A stretch of 64,000 nt of DNA from Bacteroidales bacterium (lineage in GTDB: Bacteria > Bacteroidota > Bacteroidia > Bacteroidales > F082). The stretch is from positions 1-64,000 of the forward strand of contig JAEFAE010000003.1 of the NCBI GenBank assembly GCA_016291135.1, given 5' to 3'. The notes beneath the pieces are model-generated. The model did not search any database. It worked only from the letters and a program-made list of their open reading frames with translations, and was not told the DNA's origin. Positions 27,487-36,398 of the stretch are shown piece by piece (within the stretch, counting starts at the first letter, position 1; the number at the start of each line of letters is the position of its first letter). The translations under genes and the position numbers were made by a program.

Positions 27487-28005
27487 TCATTCGCCTTTCA
27501 GCGGGCTCGGGGTGTGGTACTGGCGGGCACCCAGCTCTTTGTCGAGCATGATCATGCCACCGATGTGGTCGCCGATCATCTTGGCTTGGTTGACCAGGTC
27601 GCGGGCGTTCTCTTCTTCTTCCACTTGTTCGTCGATGAACCAGGCGAGGAAGTTGGCGGCAGCACGGTCCTTGTCTTCGTCGGCAATGTCGCAGAGGTTG
27701 TTGATCATGGCGGTCACCTTCTTCTCATGGGCGAGGGTGTCCTCGAAGGTGGCGAGCACGCTCTTCCAGCTGGTTTGCACCTTGGCGATGGGGGCGAGGA
27801 TCACCTTCTCATCCTGTGAATGGAGATAGTTGATCATGATGGCGGCATGGGCCTGTTCCTCGAGGAACTGGACCTTGTACCAGTGGGCGATGCCCTTGAA
27901 TCCTTTGGCGTAGATGTCCTGAGACATGCTCAGGTAGAGGTAGGCCGACCACATCTCAGCGTTGATTTGGTCGTTGATGGCCTTGGCTAATTTCTTGCTG
28001 ATCAT
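27487..28005 (-). CDS. ftnA: Non-haem ferritin
   Basis: 172 residues. Ferroxidase ligands by family: Glu17 (NAEMWSAYLYLSM), Glu49/Glu50 and His53 (LEEQAHAAI), then Glu94 (AHEKK) and the EQVEEE helix (about 127-132). It oxidises Fe(II) and stores the mineral inside a 24-subunit shell. The C-terminal ARQYHTPSPLKGE tail is unstructured. It follows rubrerythrin by 42 bases and is probably cotranscribed; iron storage and peroxide removal fit together. Confidence 0.94.
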   Translation of the reverse strand: MISKKLAKAINDQINAEMWSAYLYLSMSQDIYAKGFKGIAHWYKVQFLEEQAHAAIMINYLHSQDEKVILAPIAKVQTSWKSVLATFEDTLAHEKKVTAMINNLCDIADEDKDRAAANFLAWFIDEQVEEEENARDLVNQAKMIGDHIGGMIMLDKELGARQYHTPSPLKGE

Positions 28006-28017
28006 AAGGATTTGATA

Positions 28018-28041
28018 TTTAAAGATTTAAAGATTTAAAGA
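28018..28041. repeat. Three tandem copies of an 8-base repeat
   Basis: TTTAAAGA occurs three times in a row between rubrerythrin and ferritin. It is short, AT-rich and could slip; no function is evident. Confidence 0.7.
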
Positions 28042-28047
28042 TTCAAA

Positions 28048-28593
28048 TTATCCAAAGTAACGTTTGTAAAGGCCTTCGAAGCCTTTGCCGTGGCGGGCTT
28101 CGTCCTTCGCCATCTCATGGACGGTGTCGTGGATGGCGTCGAGGTTGCGTTCCTTGGCCACGCGGGCGATGCGCATCTTCTCCTCGCAGGCGCCGCATTC
28201 GGCGATCATACGCTTGTAGAGGTTGGTCTTGGTGTCCCAAACCACCTCGCCGAGCAGTTCAGCGAAACGGGAGGCATGGTCGGCTTCCTCGAAAGCATAG
28301 CGTTTGAAAGCCTCGGCGATCTCGGGATAGCCCTCGCGGTCGGCTTGACGGCTCATGGCCAGGTACATGCCCACCTCGGTGGCCTCACCCATGAACTGTG
28401 CGTTAAGGTCTTTGATCATCTCGTCGCCTGTGCCTTTGGCGATGCCGACGACATGTTCGGTGACGAAGTTCAGGGCAGCGTTTTCGTCAACGACTTTCCA
28501 TTCAACGATTTGTCTGCATTGAGGGCAGCGCTCCGGGGCTTCCGTTCCTTCGTGTACATACCCGCAGATGGGGCAGATGAATTTTTTCTTCAT
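28048..28593 (-). CDS. Reverse-type rubrerythrin
   Basis: 181 residues. The rubredoxin-like Fe(Cys)4 site is at the N-terminus ([14 protein letters not shown]; Cys7, Cys10, Cys23, Cys26), opposite to classical rubrerythrin where it is C-terminal. The diiron four-helix domain follows with [30 protein letters not shown] and [13 protein letters not shown]. By family knowledge such proteins reduce H2O2 (and O2) with NAD(P)H-derived electrons in anaerobes. Promoter TATCTTTG lies about 70 bases upstream. Confidence 0.92.
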   Translation of the reverse strand: MKKKFICPICGYVHEGTEAPERCPQCRQIVEWKVVDENAALNFVTEHVVGIAKGTGDEMIKDLNAQFMGEATEVGMYLAMSRQADREGYPEIAEAFKRYAFEEADHASRFAELLGEVVWDTKTNLYKRMIAECGACEEKMRIARVAKERNLDAIHDTVHEMAKDEARHGKGFEGLYKRYFG

Positions 28594-28665
28594 GAGGTAA
28601 ATTGATTTGATGGTGATAGATTCTTGTTTATGTACGAATGTTCTTAATTAGGTGCTTTTTCTTCG

Positions 28666-28673
28666 CAAAGATA
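28666..28673 (-). promoter_or_regulatory. -7 element of the rubrerythrin-ferritin transcript
   Basis: TATCTTTG on the minus strand; the upstream -33 element is not clear. Confidence 0.55.
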
Positions 28674-28714
28674 ACTTTTATTTTGATTCCGAGCCGGCAT
28701 TCAGAATAAATTAT

Positions 28715-28722
28715 TACATTTG
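28715..28722 (+). promoter_or_regulatory. -7 element of nusB
   Basis: TACATTTG, 30 bases before the ATG. Confidence 0.5.
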
Positions 28723-28752
28723 CCGTTTGGAACAAGGACAATTATTATTTTT

Positions 28753-29712
28753 ATGCTGAACAGAAGGTTTTTGCGGGTCAAGGTGTTGCAGGAAATCTAT
28801 GCCTACCACCAGGCTCAAGAGACGGATATGTTGGCTGGGGAGCGCCAGCTGATGAACAGTATCGATGCGTTGTACGGCCTCTTCATCCGCCAGTTGACGT
28901 TTTTTGTTGAAGTCAAGTGTTTCGCCGAGCGCAGGATCGAGGAGAACCTGCACAAGAACTTCCCTACGGAGGAGGACTTGAATCCCAACCGCCGTTTCGT
29001 CCACAACCGCGTACTCAACGCCTTGGAGAACAACAAGGACCTGCAGCGCTTGCAGGAGAAGTACAAGATCAGCTGGGTGGATGACCGTGAGGACTTCATC
29101 CGCGGCTTTTACAACCGCCTCCGCGAGTATCCCGAATACGTGGCGTACATGAACAGCGAGCAGGACAGCTTTGCCCAAGACAAGCGCTTGTTGCTCGACC
29201 TGATCGACAACCACATCGTGGACGACGAGCTGCTTTTCGACTACTATGCCGACAAGAACCTTTTCTATTATAGCGACTATCAACTGGGACTCTTCCTGCT
29301 TTGGAAGTTCCTCAACGAGATGGATGCGCATTTTGATGCCGACACCCCGATTCCCCCGGCCTTCAAGACGGAAAACGACGAGAGCAACGACGACAAGCGT
29401 TTTGTGGTGCGGCTTTTCAAGGAGACCTTGGCACATGCCCCCGAATACCAGCCGCTGGTGGCTTCGCACAGCGCCAACTGGGACTATGAGCGGGTGGCCC
29501 TGATGGACAAGATCATCCTGTTCATGGCCCTGACGGAATTCTGCCAGTTCCCGGAGATCCCGGTCAAGGTCACCATCAACGAATACATTGAAATCTCCAA
29601 GTTCTATAGCACCCCCGAAAGCCGTCGCTTCATCAATGGCATCCTCGACAAACTTGCCGAGCAGCTCAAGGCGGAAGGGAAACTGGTCAAAAGGGGGAGA
29701 GGCCTGGTGTGA
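28753..29712 (+). CDS. nusB: Transcription antitermination factor NusB, long Bacteroidota form
   Basis: 319 residues from ATG 28753 (MLNRRFLRVKVLQEIYAYHQ). The NusB RNA-binding domain is in the C-terminal half, with SANWDYERVALMDKIILFMALTEFCQFPEIPVKVTINEYIEISKFYSTPESRRFINGILDKL. The N-terminal helical half (about 150 residues) is specific to the long form of this phylum. NusB with S10 binds boxA and promotes rRNA antitermination. It leads an operon with porQ, recF and a DUF721 gene. Confidence 0.92.
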   Translation: MLNRRFLRVKVLQEIYAYHQAQETDMLAGERQLMNSIDALYGLFIRQLTFFVEVKCFAERRIEENLHKNFPTEEDLNPNRRFVHNRVLNALENNKDLQRLQEKYKISWVDDREDFIRGFYNRLREYPEYVAYMNSEQDSFAQDKRLLLDLIDNHIVDDELLFDYYADKNLFYYSDYQLGLFLLWKFLNEMDAHFDADTPIPPAFKTENDESNDDKRFVVRLFKETLAHAPEYQPLVASHSANWDYERVALMDKIILFMALTEFCQFPEIPVKVTINEYIEISKFYSTPESRRFINGILDKLAEQLKAEGKLVKRGRGLV

Positions 29713-29738
29713 CACACTCCCCGAACGGTGAAACGACG

Positions 29739-30779
29739 ATGAAAAAAGGACTTCTGATACTGACCCTTTGCTGTCTGTGGCTGACGCTTCCGTTGCGTGC
29801 CCAGGAAACCAATGGCACCTTTGCCTTCCTGAAGGCGACCAACTCGGCTCGTGTGGCTGCGTTGGGCGGCCTGCCGCTTCCCATGATGGACGGCGACATC
29901 CAGACCGCGGTGTTCAATCCCGCCACTATTGGGGAGGAGATGCACAACAGGGTCGGGCTCTCCTACGTGGACTATTTCGCGGACATCAATTTCGGTACGG
30001 CCCAGTATGCCCGAAGCTTCGACAAGTTCGGAAGCTATGCCGCCACGGTGCAGTTCCACAACTACGGCAAGTTCCAGGAGACCACGGAGAGCGGCCTCGG
30101 AACGGGTGTCGCCTTCACAGGTTCCGACTATGCCGTGCAGCTGGGTTGGGGCCGCCGCCTCACCCCGCATTGGAGCATCGGCGCCTCTTTGAAATATGCT
30201 GGTCTGCAGTATGAGCAATATGCCGCCGGCGCCCTGGCTGTCGATGTGGCAGGTGCCTATCGTAGCGATGGCGGATGGCTCTTTGCGTTGACGGCCCGGA
30301 ACATTGGAACCCAGCTGTTCAACCAGTTCGACGACCGGAGGGTGCGCCTGCCTTTCGAGATGGATTTCGGGGTCTCGAAACACCTCGACCACCTGCCATT
30401 GACGGTGTACTTCTGGTACGACGACCTCCAACAGTGGAACAAGTTGTATGACGATCCCCTCGATTTGGAAGGCAATGTCGATCCTTTCACGGGCGAGGTG
30501 CAACAAGAGAGCGCCGTGGCGCATGTCGCCAAGAACATCGCCTGCCACTTGGTGGTGGCCGGCGAGCTCAGCCTAGGGAAGAACCTGATGTTGCGTGCCG
30601 CGTACAACTACGGTCAACGCCATGCGATGGACGTGCCTTCGGAACGGACCCTGGTCGGCTTCTCGGCCGGTTTCGCCGTCAAGGTCAAGATGTTCCAGCT
30701 CAGCTATGCCCGGGCCCGCTCCAACATCAACGCCTCGCCGAACTACCTCACCCTCACCATGGACCTCAACCAGTTCTAA
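29739..30779 (+). CDS. porQ: Type IX secretion system protein PorQ
   Basis: 346 residues from ATG 29739: signal peptide MKKGLLILTLCCLWLTLPLRAQ, then an outer-membrane beta-barrel. The opening TFAFLKATNSARVAALGGLPLPMMDGDIQTAVFNPATI is the PorQ/PorV-type start, and NYLTLTMDLNQF is the final strand. In known systems PorQ works with PorU, PorV and PorZ in the attachment complex that cleaves sorting signals. Together with the T9SS sorting domain at 27.2 kb it indicates a working T9SS. It abuts recF with no gap. Confidence 0.88.
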   Translation: MKKGLLILTLCCLWLTLPLRAQETNGTFAFLKATNSARVAALGGLPLPMMDGDIQTAVFNPATIGEEMHNRVGLSYVDYFADINFGTAQYARSFDKFGSYAATVQFHNYGKFQETTESGLGTGVAFTGSDYAVQLGWGRRLTPHWSIGASLKYAGLQYEQYAAGALAVDVAGAYRSDGGWLFALTARNIGTQLFNQFDDRRVRLPFEMDFGVSKHLDHLPLTVYFWYDDLQQWNKLYDDPLDLEGNVDPFTGEVQQESAVAHVAKNIACHLVVAGELSLGKNLMLRAAYNYGQRHAMDVPSERTLVGFSAGFAVKVKMFQLSYARARSNINASPNYLTLTMDLNQF

Positions 30780-31889
30780 ATGTACCTGAAGGAGTTGAGA
30801 CTGGCCAATTTCAAGAACTGCGAATCCGCCGAGTTGGCGTTTTCGGAGAAGGTAAACTGTTTGGTGGGCCTCAACGGTGCCGGCAAGACCAACGTCCTTG
30901 ACGCCATCTATTATCTCTCGTTTTGCAAGAGTTTCTTCAATGCGGCCGACAAGCTGAACATCCGGCACGACCAGGACTTTTTCAGTATCCATGGGGTGTA
31001 TGGCTTCGACGACAAGGAGGACGAGTGGGTGTCTTGTGTGCAGAAACGCGACGCCAAGAAGTCGTTCAAGCGCAACAAGAAGGAATACGACCGGCTGGCG
31101 GACCACATCGGACGCATCCCGCTGGTGATGATCTCGCCCTACGACCGCGACCTGATCAACGAGGGGAGCGACCTGCGGCGGAAGTTTATCGACGGGGTGA
31201 TCTCCCAGTTCGATCCGCAGTATCTCGCCGCCCTGTTGAAATACAACCGTGCCTTGCTGCAACGCAACATGCAGCTGCGCCAGTTTGCCGAGTCTCGCCA
31301 GTTTGACGCCGCTTTGCTGGGCCTTTGGGACGACCAGCTCTGTGTGGCGGCCGACGCCATCCATGACAAGCGGCGCCGGTTCCTGGAGGAGTTCCGTCCC
31401 ATCTTCCAACACTACTATGAGGTGGTGTCTGGAGGCAAGGAACAGGTGGCGGTGGGCTACCAGTCGCGTCTCGACGCCAAGCCCTTGCGCGAGCTGCTCG
31501 GGGAGAGCCTCCCGCAGGACCGCGCCTCCTGCTATACCAACGTGGGCATCCACAAGGACGACTTGGACTTCCAGCTCGACGGCCATCCCCTCAAGAAGTT
31601 TGGTTCCCAGGGACAGCAGAAGTCGTTTGTGGTCTCCGTCCGCCTGGCCCAGTTCGAATACAATTACCAGAAGATCGGTTACAAGCCCATCCTCTTGCTG
31701 GACGACATCTTCGACAAGCTCGACGATCAGCGGGTGATGAAGCTGGTGCGCCTGGTGGGCGACAACCATTTCGGGCAGGTGTTCATCACCGACACGCAGC
31801 GCCAACGGGTGGAACGCCTGTTCGACGACACCGACATCCAACATCGCATCTTCGAAGTGGAATCCGGCCAAATCCATCCCATGCCATGA
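30780..31889 (+). CDS. recF: DNA repair and replication protein RecF
   Basis: 369 residues. SMC-like ATPase with Walker A GLNGAGKT (30-37), signature region around KSFVVSVRLAQFEY and Walker B PILLLDDIFDKLD. N-terminal MYLKELRLANFKNCES is typical. RecF loads RecA at gapped DNA with RecO and RecR. ATG directly follows the porQ stop, and its last four bases overlap the next gene. Confidence 0.94.
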   Translation: MYLKELRLANFKNCESAELAFSEKVNCLVGLNGAGKTNVLDAIYYLSFCKSFFNAADKLNIRHDQDFFSIHGVYGFDDKEDEWVSCVQKRDAKKSFKRNKKEYDRLADHIGRIPLVMISPYDRDLINEGSDLRRKFIDGVISQFDPQYLAALLKYNRALLQRNMQLRQFAESRQFDAALLGLWDDQLCVAADAIHDKRRRFLEEFRPIFQHYYEVVSGGKEQVAVGYQSRLDAKPLRELLGESLPQDRASCYTNVGIHKDDLDFQLDGHPLKKFGSQGQQKSFVVSVRLAQFEYNYQKIGYKPILLLDDIFDKLDDQRVMKLVRLVGDNHFGQVFITDTQRQRVERLFDDTDIQHRIFEVESGQIHPMP

Positions 31890-32176
31890 ACGATCCCAAC
31901 CAGAACACCATCGGGGAACTGATCAAGGCGTTCTACGAGGAACGCAAGGGCCCTGGCTATCTCGACGAGGTCAAGGTGGTCAAGGGATGGCCGGAAGTGG
32001 TGGGTCCGTTCATCGCACACCATACCCGGGAGGTGAACGTGCGCAACGGAGTGTTGTATGTGCGTCTGACTTCCGACAGCCTCCGCACGGAACTCAGCTA
32101 TTCCAAGTCGGTCTTGCTCAAGCATCTCAACGAATTGGTGGGCTATCCACTGCTTTCCGACATCGTTTTTCGTTGA
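31886..32176 (+). CDS. DUF721 (DciA-like) protein
   Basis: 96 residues. The pattern IGELIKAFYEERKGPGYLDEVKVVKGWPEVVGPFIAHHTREVNVRNGVLYVRLTSDSLRTELSYSKSVLLKHLNEL is DUF721, the family of DciA, which loads or activates the replicative helicase in many bacteria. Whether the short Bacteroidota form does so is not shown. Translational coupling to recF through ATGA supports a DNA replication/repair role. Confidence 0.88.
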   Translation: MNDPNQNTIGELIKAFYEERKGPGYLDEVKVVKGWPEVVGPFIAHHTREVNVRNGVLYVRLTSDSLRTELSYSKSVLLKHLNELVGYPLLSDIVFR

Positions 32177-32234
32177 TTTTGGCTTTTTTCGAGGAAAAAT
32201 GCAGAAAAATAGCTTCACTTTCAACCCTTTTCCG

Positions 32235-32242
32235 TATTTTTG
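32235..32242 (+). promoter_or_regulatory. -7 element of efp
   Basis: TATTTTTG, 47 bases before the ATG; no clear -33 element. Confidence 0.5.
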
Positions 32243-32289
32243 CCCTTTAAATCGTTAATTTTTTAAATCATTAAATCTAAAAATCGAAT

Positions 32290-32853
32290 ATGCTTAGTCA
32301 AGATGTAAAGATCGGAAGTGCCATCCGTATGGACGGAAAGATTTATTTCTGCATCGACTTCCAACATGTCAAGCCTGGTAAAGGCAATACCATCATGCGT
32401 ATCAAGCTGAAGGACGTGCTCAGCGGCAATGTGCTAGAGAAGCGTTTCGACATCGGCGTGAAGCTGGAGGATGTCCGCGTGGAACACCGTCCCTATCAGT
32501 ACCTCTATAAGGAAGGTGAAGACTTCATTTTCATGCACACCGAGACCTACGACCAGATTCCGATCGCGGGCGACAACATCACGGGTGTGAAGTTCATGAA
32601 GGAAAACGACATTGTCGATGTCGTTGTCGATGCCAGTACCGAGACCATCCTCTTCGCCGAAATGCCGGTGAAGACCGTGCTGAAGGTGACCTATACCGAA
32701 CCAGGCGAAAAGGGCAATACCGCCACCAACGCGCTGAAGGAAGCCACCGTTGAGACCGGCGCCATGGTCCGTGTTCCGCTGTTCATCAACACCGATGACA
32801 TGATCCGTGTGGATACCCGTACCGGTGAGTATTGTGAACGTGTGAAGGCCTGA
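32290..32853 (+). CDS. efp: Elongation factor P
   Basis: 187 residues with the KOW-like domain I, OB domain II and C-terminal OB domain (MVRVPLFINTDDMIRVDTRTGEYCERVKA). The loop HVKPGKGN carries Lys31 at the position modified in other bacteria. EF-P relieves ribosome stalling at polyproline. Its stop overlaps the ATG of lpxD by one base. Confidence 0.95.
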   Translation: MLSQDVKIGSAIRMDGKIYFCIDFQHVKPGKGNTIMRIKLKDVLSGNVLEKRFDIGVKLEDVRVEHRPYQYLYKEGEDFIFMHTETYDQIPIAGDNITGVKFMKENDIVDVVVDASTETILFAEMPVKTVLKVTYTEPGEKGNTATNALKEATVETGAMVRVPLFINTDDMIRVDTRTGEYCERVKA

Positions 32854-33797
32854 TGAAAATCAAGAAGACCACATTGAAGCATATCGCCGAGCTGATCGGC
32901 GCGCAATATGTCGGGAATCCGAACATGCCCGTCACCGGCTTCAACGAAATCCATAAGGTGGAAGCCGGTGATGTGACGTTCGTCGATCACCCGAAATATT
33001 ATGGCAAAGCTTTGAACTCAGCCGCCACTGTTGTGTTGATCAACAAACAGGTGGAGTGTCCCGAGGGCAAGGCTTTGCTCATTCATGACGATCCCTTCGA
33101 CGCCTTCATCAAGGCGATGCGTCATTATCGTCCCTTGGAGCCCTGCTCGCAGGCCATCAGTCCTTCCGCCGAGATCGGGGAGGGGACCGTTATCATGCCG
33201 GGCAGCTTCGTGGGCAACCATGCCAAGATTGGGAAGAACTGCATCATCCATCCCAATGTCACCATCTACGACTACTGCGTGGTGGGTGACAACGTCGTGA
33301 TCCACTCGGGCAGCGTCATCGGCGCCGATGCCTATTACTTCCAGCGTCGGGCCGACGGGTACAAGAAGTTCGAGTCGTTTGGCCGCGTGGTGATCGAAGA
33401 CGATGTCGAGATCGGCGCCTTGTGCAGCATCGACAAGGGTGTGACTTCCGACACCACCATCCGCAAGGGCACCAAGATGGACAACCATTGCCAAGTCGGA
33501 CATGACAGCTATATCGGCTGCAACTGCCTGATTGGGAGCCATGCCGCCATCGCCGGCGTCACCCGCATCGAGGACGACGTCATCCTGTGGGGACGTGTCT
33601 GCGTCAACAAGGACCTGGTGATCGGCGAGGGTGCCGTGGTATTGGCCACCTCGGCTGTCGACAAGAGCATCGAACCGGGCAAGGCCGTGTTCGGCGTGCC
33701 GGCCCAAGACGTCCGCAAGCAATGGCGCGAGCAGGCCGCCATGCGTAAGCTTCCCGATTTCCTGAAGGAATTCTATAAAAACAATCCCGACTTCTGA
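32853..33797 (+). CDS. lpxD: LpxD-like acyltransferase, short second-copy type
   Basis: 314 residues. An N-terminal uridine-binding-like domain (about 1-100) is followed by a left-handed beta-helix of hexapeptide repeats (from SAEIGEGTVIMPGSFVGNHAKIG) and a short helical tail. The putative catalytic histidine is in GTKMDNHCQVGH. LpxD adds a 3-hydroxyacyl chain to UDP-3-O-acyl-glucosamine in lipid A synthesis. Bacteroidota often carry a second, shorter copy next to efp; this looks like that one, and a canonical LpxD may be elsewhere. It overlaps efp by one base. Confidence 0.8.
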   Translation: MKIKKTTLKHIAELIGAQYVGNPNMPVTGFNEIHKVEAGDVTFVDHPKYYGKALNSAATVVLINKQVECPEGKALLIHDDPFDAFIKAMRHYRPLEPCSQAISPSAEIGEGTVIMPGSFVGNHAKIGKNCIIHPNVTIYDYCVVGDNVVIHSGSVIGADAYYFQRRADGYKKFESFGRVVIEDDVEIGALCSIDKGVTSDTTIRKGTKMDNHCQVGHDSYIGCNCLIGSHAAIAGVTRIEDDVILWGRVCVNKDLVIGEGAVVLATSAVDKSIEPGKAVFGVPAQDVRKQWREQAAMRKLPDFLKEFYKNNPDF

Positions 33798-33818
33798 TTT
33801 CTGTCTATTGACTTCTGA

Positions 33819-35258
33819 CTAGTATTGGTATGCCCCCAGGTCGGGTGTGCCCAGGCGGTTTGTGCCATCCAGGTCGTAAGGCACTTGGGTGGCGATGACC
33901 GGGTTTCCGGAACCGACGGCAGGCGAAAGCACGTCGCTGAGATGGAAGTCGAAGTTGCGCGCATCCTTGAACAGGGGATCCTGGTTGAAGAGGCAACTGT
34001 TGAATCCGGGGCTGGTGCCTTGGAAGGTCTCCGTCTTGATCAGGCAGTGGTCGAACAGGTAGGTGGTGTCGACCGTCTGTCCGCTGAGGTCGGTGACGAA
34101 CTCGTTTTTGGAGGCGCCATAGACGATGCTGTTGCCCATCTCGAAGTGGAAGGGGAACTCATTCCGTTGTTCCTCGTCGTCGTAATAGTTGTTGAACACC
34201 AAGGTGGGGTTGGTCCGCACGCTTTTCCACCAGTAGTTTCCGAAGGTGCAGTGTCGGAACACGTAGTCACCGCCGATCTGTACGGCACAGGCATACTGGC
34301 CGCAGTTGTCGACGACAAGATTGTTGGCTTCGATGGCGTAATACAACGCATAGAGCCCCATGCCGGTGTGATTCTCGATGATGCAGTTGTTGAGGCGGAG
34401 GGCCGCTTGGGTGGCTTTTAGGAACGACTCGGCTTGGACGCCGATGTAGCCGTTTCGGATGATGGCGTGCTCGATGCGGTGATCCGCTCCGGGACGGCAT
34501 TCCTGAAGCCAGATGCGGTCCCATTGTCCGGGCTCGTCCTGGAAAGCGCCTTCCAGCCGGTCGCCTTCGATGACGACGGGCTGTGTTGCCGTGCCTTCGA
34601 CGATGAGCTGTCCTTCGCTCCACGAGACGATGCCGCTCTTGTCGTGGATATGGATGTGGGTGCCTTCATGGATGTGAAGGGTGCCCCAGGAATTGATCAG
34701 GGCGTAGCCATAGATGACGTAGGGCAGCTCGTTGGTCCAGTGGGTGGTCTCAAGGCTGTCCGCTACGATGGTGTAGGGATAACGTAGCACCGACACGGTC
34801 TGGTCGCCGACGATGTAACGGGCGTTCTGTCCCCAGGCTACCAGCTTGATCTGCTGGACGTTGCCGTTGGTGACGAACAACAGGCTGTCTTCCACCACAA
34901 AAGGCGTGTTGGCATCGGTCGGGTCGATGGTCACGGTGAGAAAGGTGTAGAGGCTGTCGTTGGCAGGGAGGATCTTGTCGTGAAACTCCGTGCCGGGGTC
35001 GCCGTCGAGGTTGATCTTGAAACGCGACTGCTCGCCGCCCATGAGACGTACCTCACTGATCATGAGGTCTTGCGGGTAGGGGTTGTAGAGGACGAGATGG
35101 TGGGTCGAGGAGCCCAGGCTGGTAAACACCGTATCGAAGAGCACGGTGTCGACGGAAAACTGGAGCCGGTGGCTGGGGTCGTCGCTGATGGGGTTCTCCT
35201 GGCGGCAGGAGGACAGGGCCATGGCGAAACCGATCATGATCAGGAAAAAACGCTTCAT
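33819..35258 (-). CDS. Surface or periplasmic lipoprotein with beta-helix repeats
   Basis: 479 residues. Lipoprotein signal MKRFFLIMIGFAMALSSC, then about 180 residues of strand-rich sequence beginning DPSHRLQFSVDTVLFDTVF, then a right-handed beta-helix region (GTLHIHEGTHIHIHDKSGIVSWSEGQLIVEGT, IEHAIIRNGYIGVQAES, LRLNNCIIENHTGMGLYAL). It ends with LDGTNRLGTPDLGAYQY, a motif common at the end of such proteins. Family occurs widely in Bacteroidota; function unknown. It converges on lpxD with 21 bases between. Confidence 0.8.
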   Translation of the reverse strand: MKRFFLIMIGFAMALSSCRQENPISDDPSHRLQFSVDTVLFDTVFTSLGSSTHHLVLYNPYPQDLMISEVRLMGGEQSRFKINLDGDPGTEFHDKILPANDSLYTFLTVTIDPTDANTPFVVEDSLLFVTNGNVQQIKLVAWGQNARYIVGDQTVSVLRYPYTIVADSLETTHWTNELPYVIYGYALINSWGTLHIHEGTHIHIHDKSGIVSWSEGQLIVEGTATQPVVIEGDRLEGAFQDEPGQWDRIWLQECRPGADHRIEHAIIRNGYIGVQAESFLKATQAALRLNNCIIENHTGMGLYALYYAIEANNLVVDNCGQYACAVQIGGDYVFRHCTFGNYWWKSVRTNPTLVFNNYYDDEEQRNEFPFHFEMGNSIVYGASKNEFVTDLSGQTVDTTYLFDHCLIKTETFQGTSPGFNSCLFNQDPLFKDARNFDFHLSDVLSPAVGSGNPVIATQVPYDLDGTNRLGTPDLGAYQY

Positions 35259-35293
35259 CGATGCAAATTTGGCACAAAAATAGCTATTTATTA

Positions 35294-35322
35294 TTGATTT
35301 GGCTCAATAATAACTATCTTTG
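35294..35322 (+). promoter_or_regulatory. Promoter of the outer-membrane protein-smpB transcript
   Basis: TATCTTTG (35315-35322) with TTG (35294-35296) 18 bases upstream. Confidence 0.6.
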
Positions 35323-35341
35323 CCGCAAAATAGTATCGACT

Positions 35342-35917
35342 ATGAAAAGAATCCTTGTCTTGGGCTCCCTGTTGTTGATGACGGTGCTCTGTGCGATGCC
35401 AGCCCTCGCACAACGTTTCGGCGCCCCCGAAACCATGAAGAACAAAATCGTCCTCGGAGGCGATATCGGTGCGAGCTACTACGGCCGCCATCTGTATTTC
35501 TCGCTGGCTCCCCAAGTGGGTTACCGCCTGACGCGCAACCTTGAGGTGGGAACGCGTTTGGGTTACAGCCTGAACTACTACTACGACTATGGCGCTTACG
35601 GCAGCTTCTTCAACCATTATTTCAGCGGGGCGCTCTACGCCAACTACGAGATCTTCGCCGGCATCTATGCCCATGTCGAGGATGAAGAGGTGTGTCGCCT
35701 GGTCAGCGGGCCGGCCATCACCAGTGCCTCGACCCAATGGTACAACAGCCTGTTGGCAGGAATCGGATACCGTCAATACAGCAGTTCGCGGAGCTTCGTC
35801 TTCTATTCCTTGCTCTACGACATCTCGTATGACTATGTCACCGATGACAACCCATACATCAGCCCCTTTGTGGTGCGGGTAGGCGCCTGTTTTGCCTTGG
35901 ATGGGAAAAAGAAGTGA
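35342..35917 (+). CDS. Outer-membrane beta-barrel protein
   Basis: 191 residues from ATG 35342. Signal peptide MKRILVLGSLLLMTVLCAMPALAQ, then alternating strands rich in Tyr and Gly (IVLGGDIGASYYGRHLYFSLAPQVGYRLTRNLEVGTRLGYSLNYYYDY ... FVVRVGACFAL). It resembles small eight-stranded barrels of Bacteroidota with no known function. It precedes smpB by 15 bases, likely the same transcript. Confidence 0.78.
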   Translation: MKRILVLGSLLLMTVLCAMPALAQRFGAPETMKNKIVLGGDIGASYYGRHLYFSLAPQVGYRLTRNLEVGTRLGYSLNYYYDYGAYGSFFNHYFSGALYANYEIFAGIYAHVEDEEVCRLVSGPAITSASTQWYNSLLAGIGYRQYSSSRSFVFYSLLYDISYDYVTDDNPYISPFVVRVGACFALDGKKK

Positions 35918-35932
35918 TTTTTATGTTTTGTG

Positions 35933-36397
35933 ATGGAGAAGAAAAACAACAACACCGTCAATATCAAGAACAAGCGTGCCGAGCATGAGTATTTTTTGAT
36001 GGACACGCTGACCGCCGGCCTGGTGCTGACCGGAACGGAGATCAAGTCGATCCGGAACGGGAAGGCCAGCCTAGCGGATGCCTATTGCATGTTCAAGGGA
36101 ACGGAGCTGTTTGTGGTGGGCATGCACATCGCCGAGTACGACAAGGGCACCTACAACAACCACGACCCCAAGCGTGACCGCAAGTTGCTGCTGACGGCCC
36201 GTGAGCTCCGAAAGATGAAGAACAAGGTCCAGGAGAAGGGCCTGACCATCATCCCGATACTGCTGTATATCAACGAGAAAGGCCTGGCCAAGCTCGATAT
36301 CGCCTTGGCTCGGGGCAAACATTATTACGACAAGCGCGAGACCCTCAAGAACAAGGACTCGAAGCGCGATGTGGAAAAGCAATTGAAAGGATATTAA
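35933..36397 (+). CDS. smpB: SsrA-binding protein SmpB
   Basis: 154 residues from ATG 35933; an in-frame GTG three bases earlier is possible. Conserved NIKNKRAEHEYFLMDTLTAGLVLTGTEIKSIR, HIAEYDKGTYNNHDPKRDRKLLL and the C-terminal basic tail (ALARGKHYYDKRETLKNKDSKRDVEKQ) are all present. It delivers tmRNA to stalled ribosomes. The thioredoxin-like gene starts one base after its stop. Confidence 0.96.
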   Translation: MEKKNNNTVNIKNKRAEHEYFLMDTLTAGLVLTGTEIKSIRNGKASLADAYCMFKGTELFVVGMHIAEYDKGTYNNHDPKRDRKLLLTARELRKMKNKVQEKGLTIIPILLYINEKGLAKLDIALARGKHYYDKRETLKNKDSKRDVEKQLKGY

Positions 36398-36398
36398 G

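Noticed and set aside
30573..31877. 434-residue open frame opposite recF
   Set aside because: Antisense to RecF with intact Walker A and B motifs; no independent evidence.
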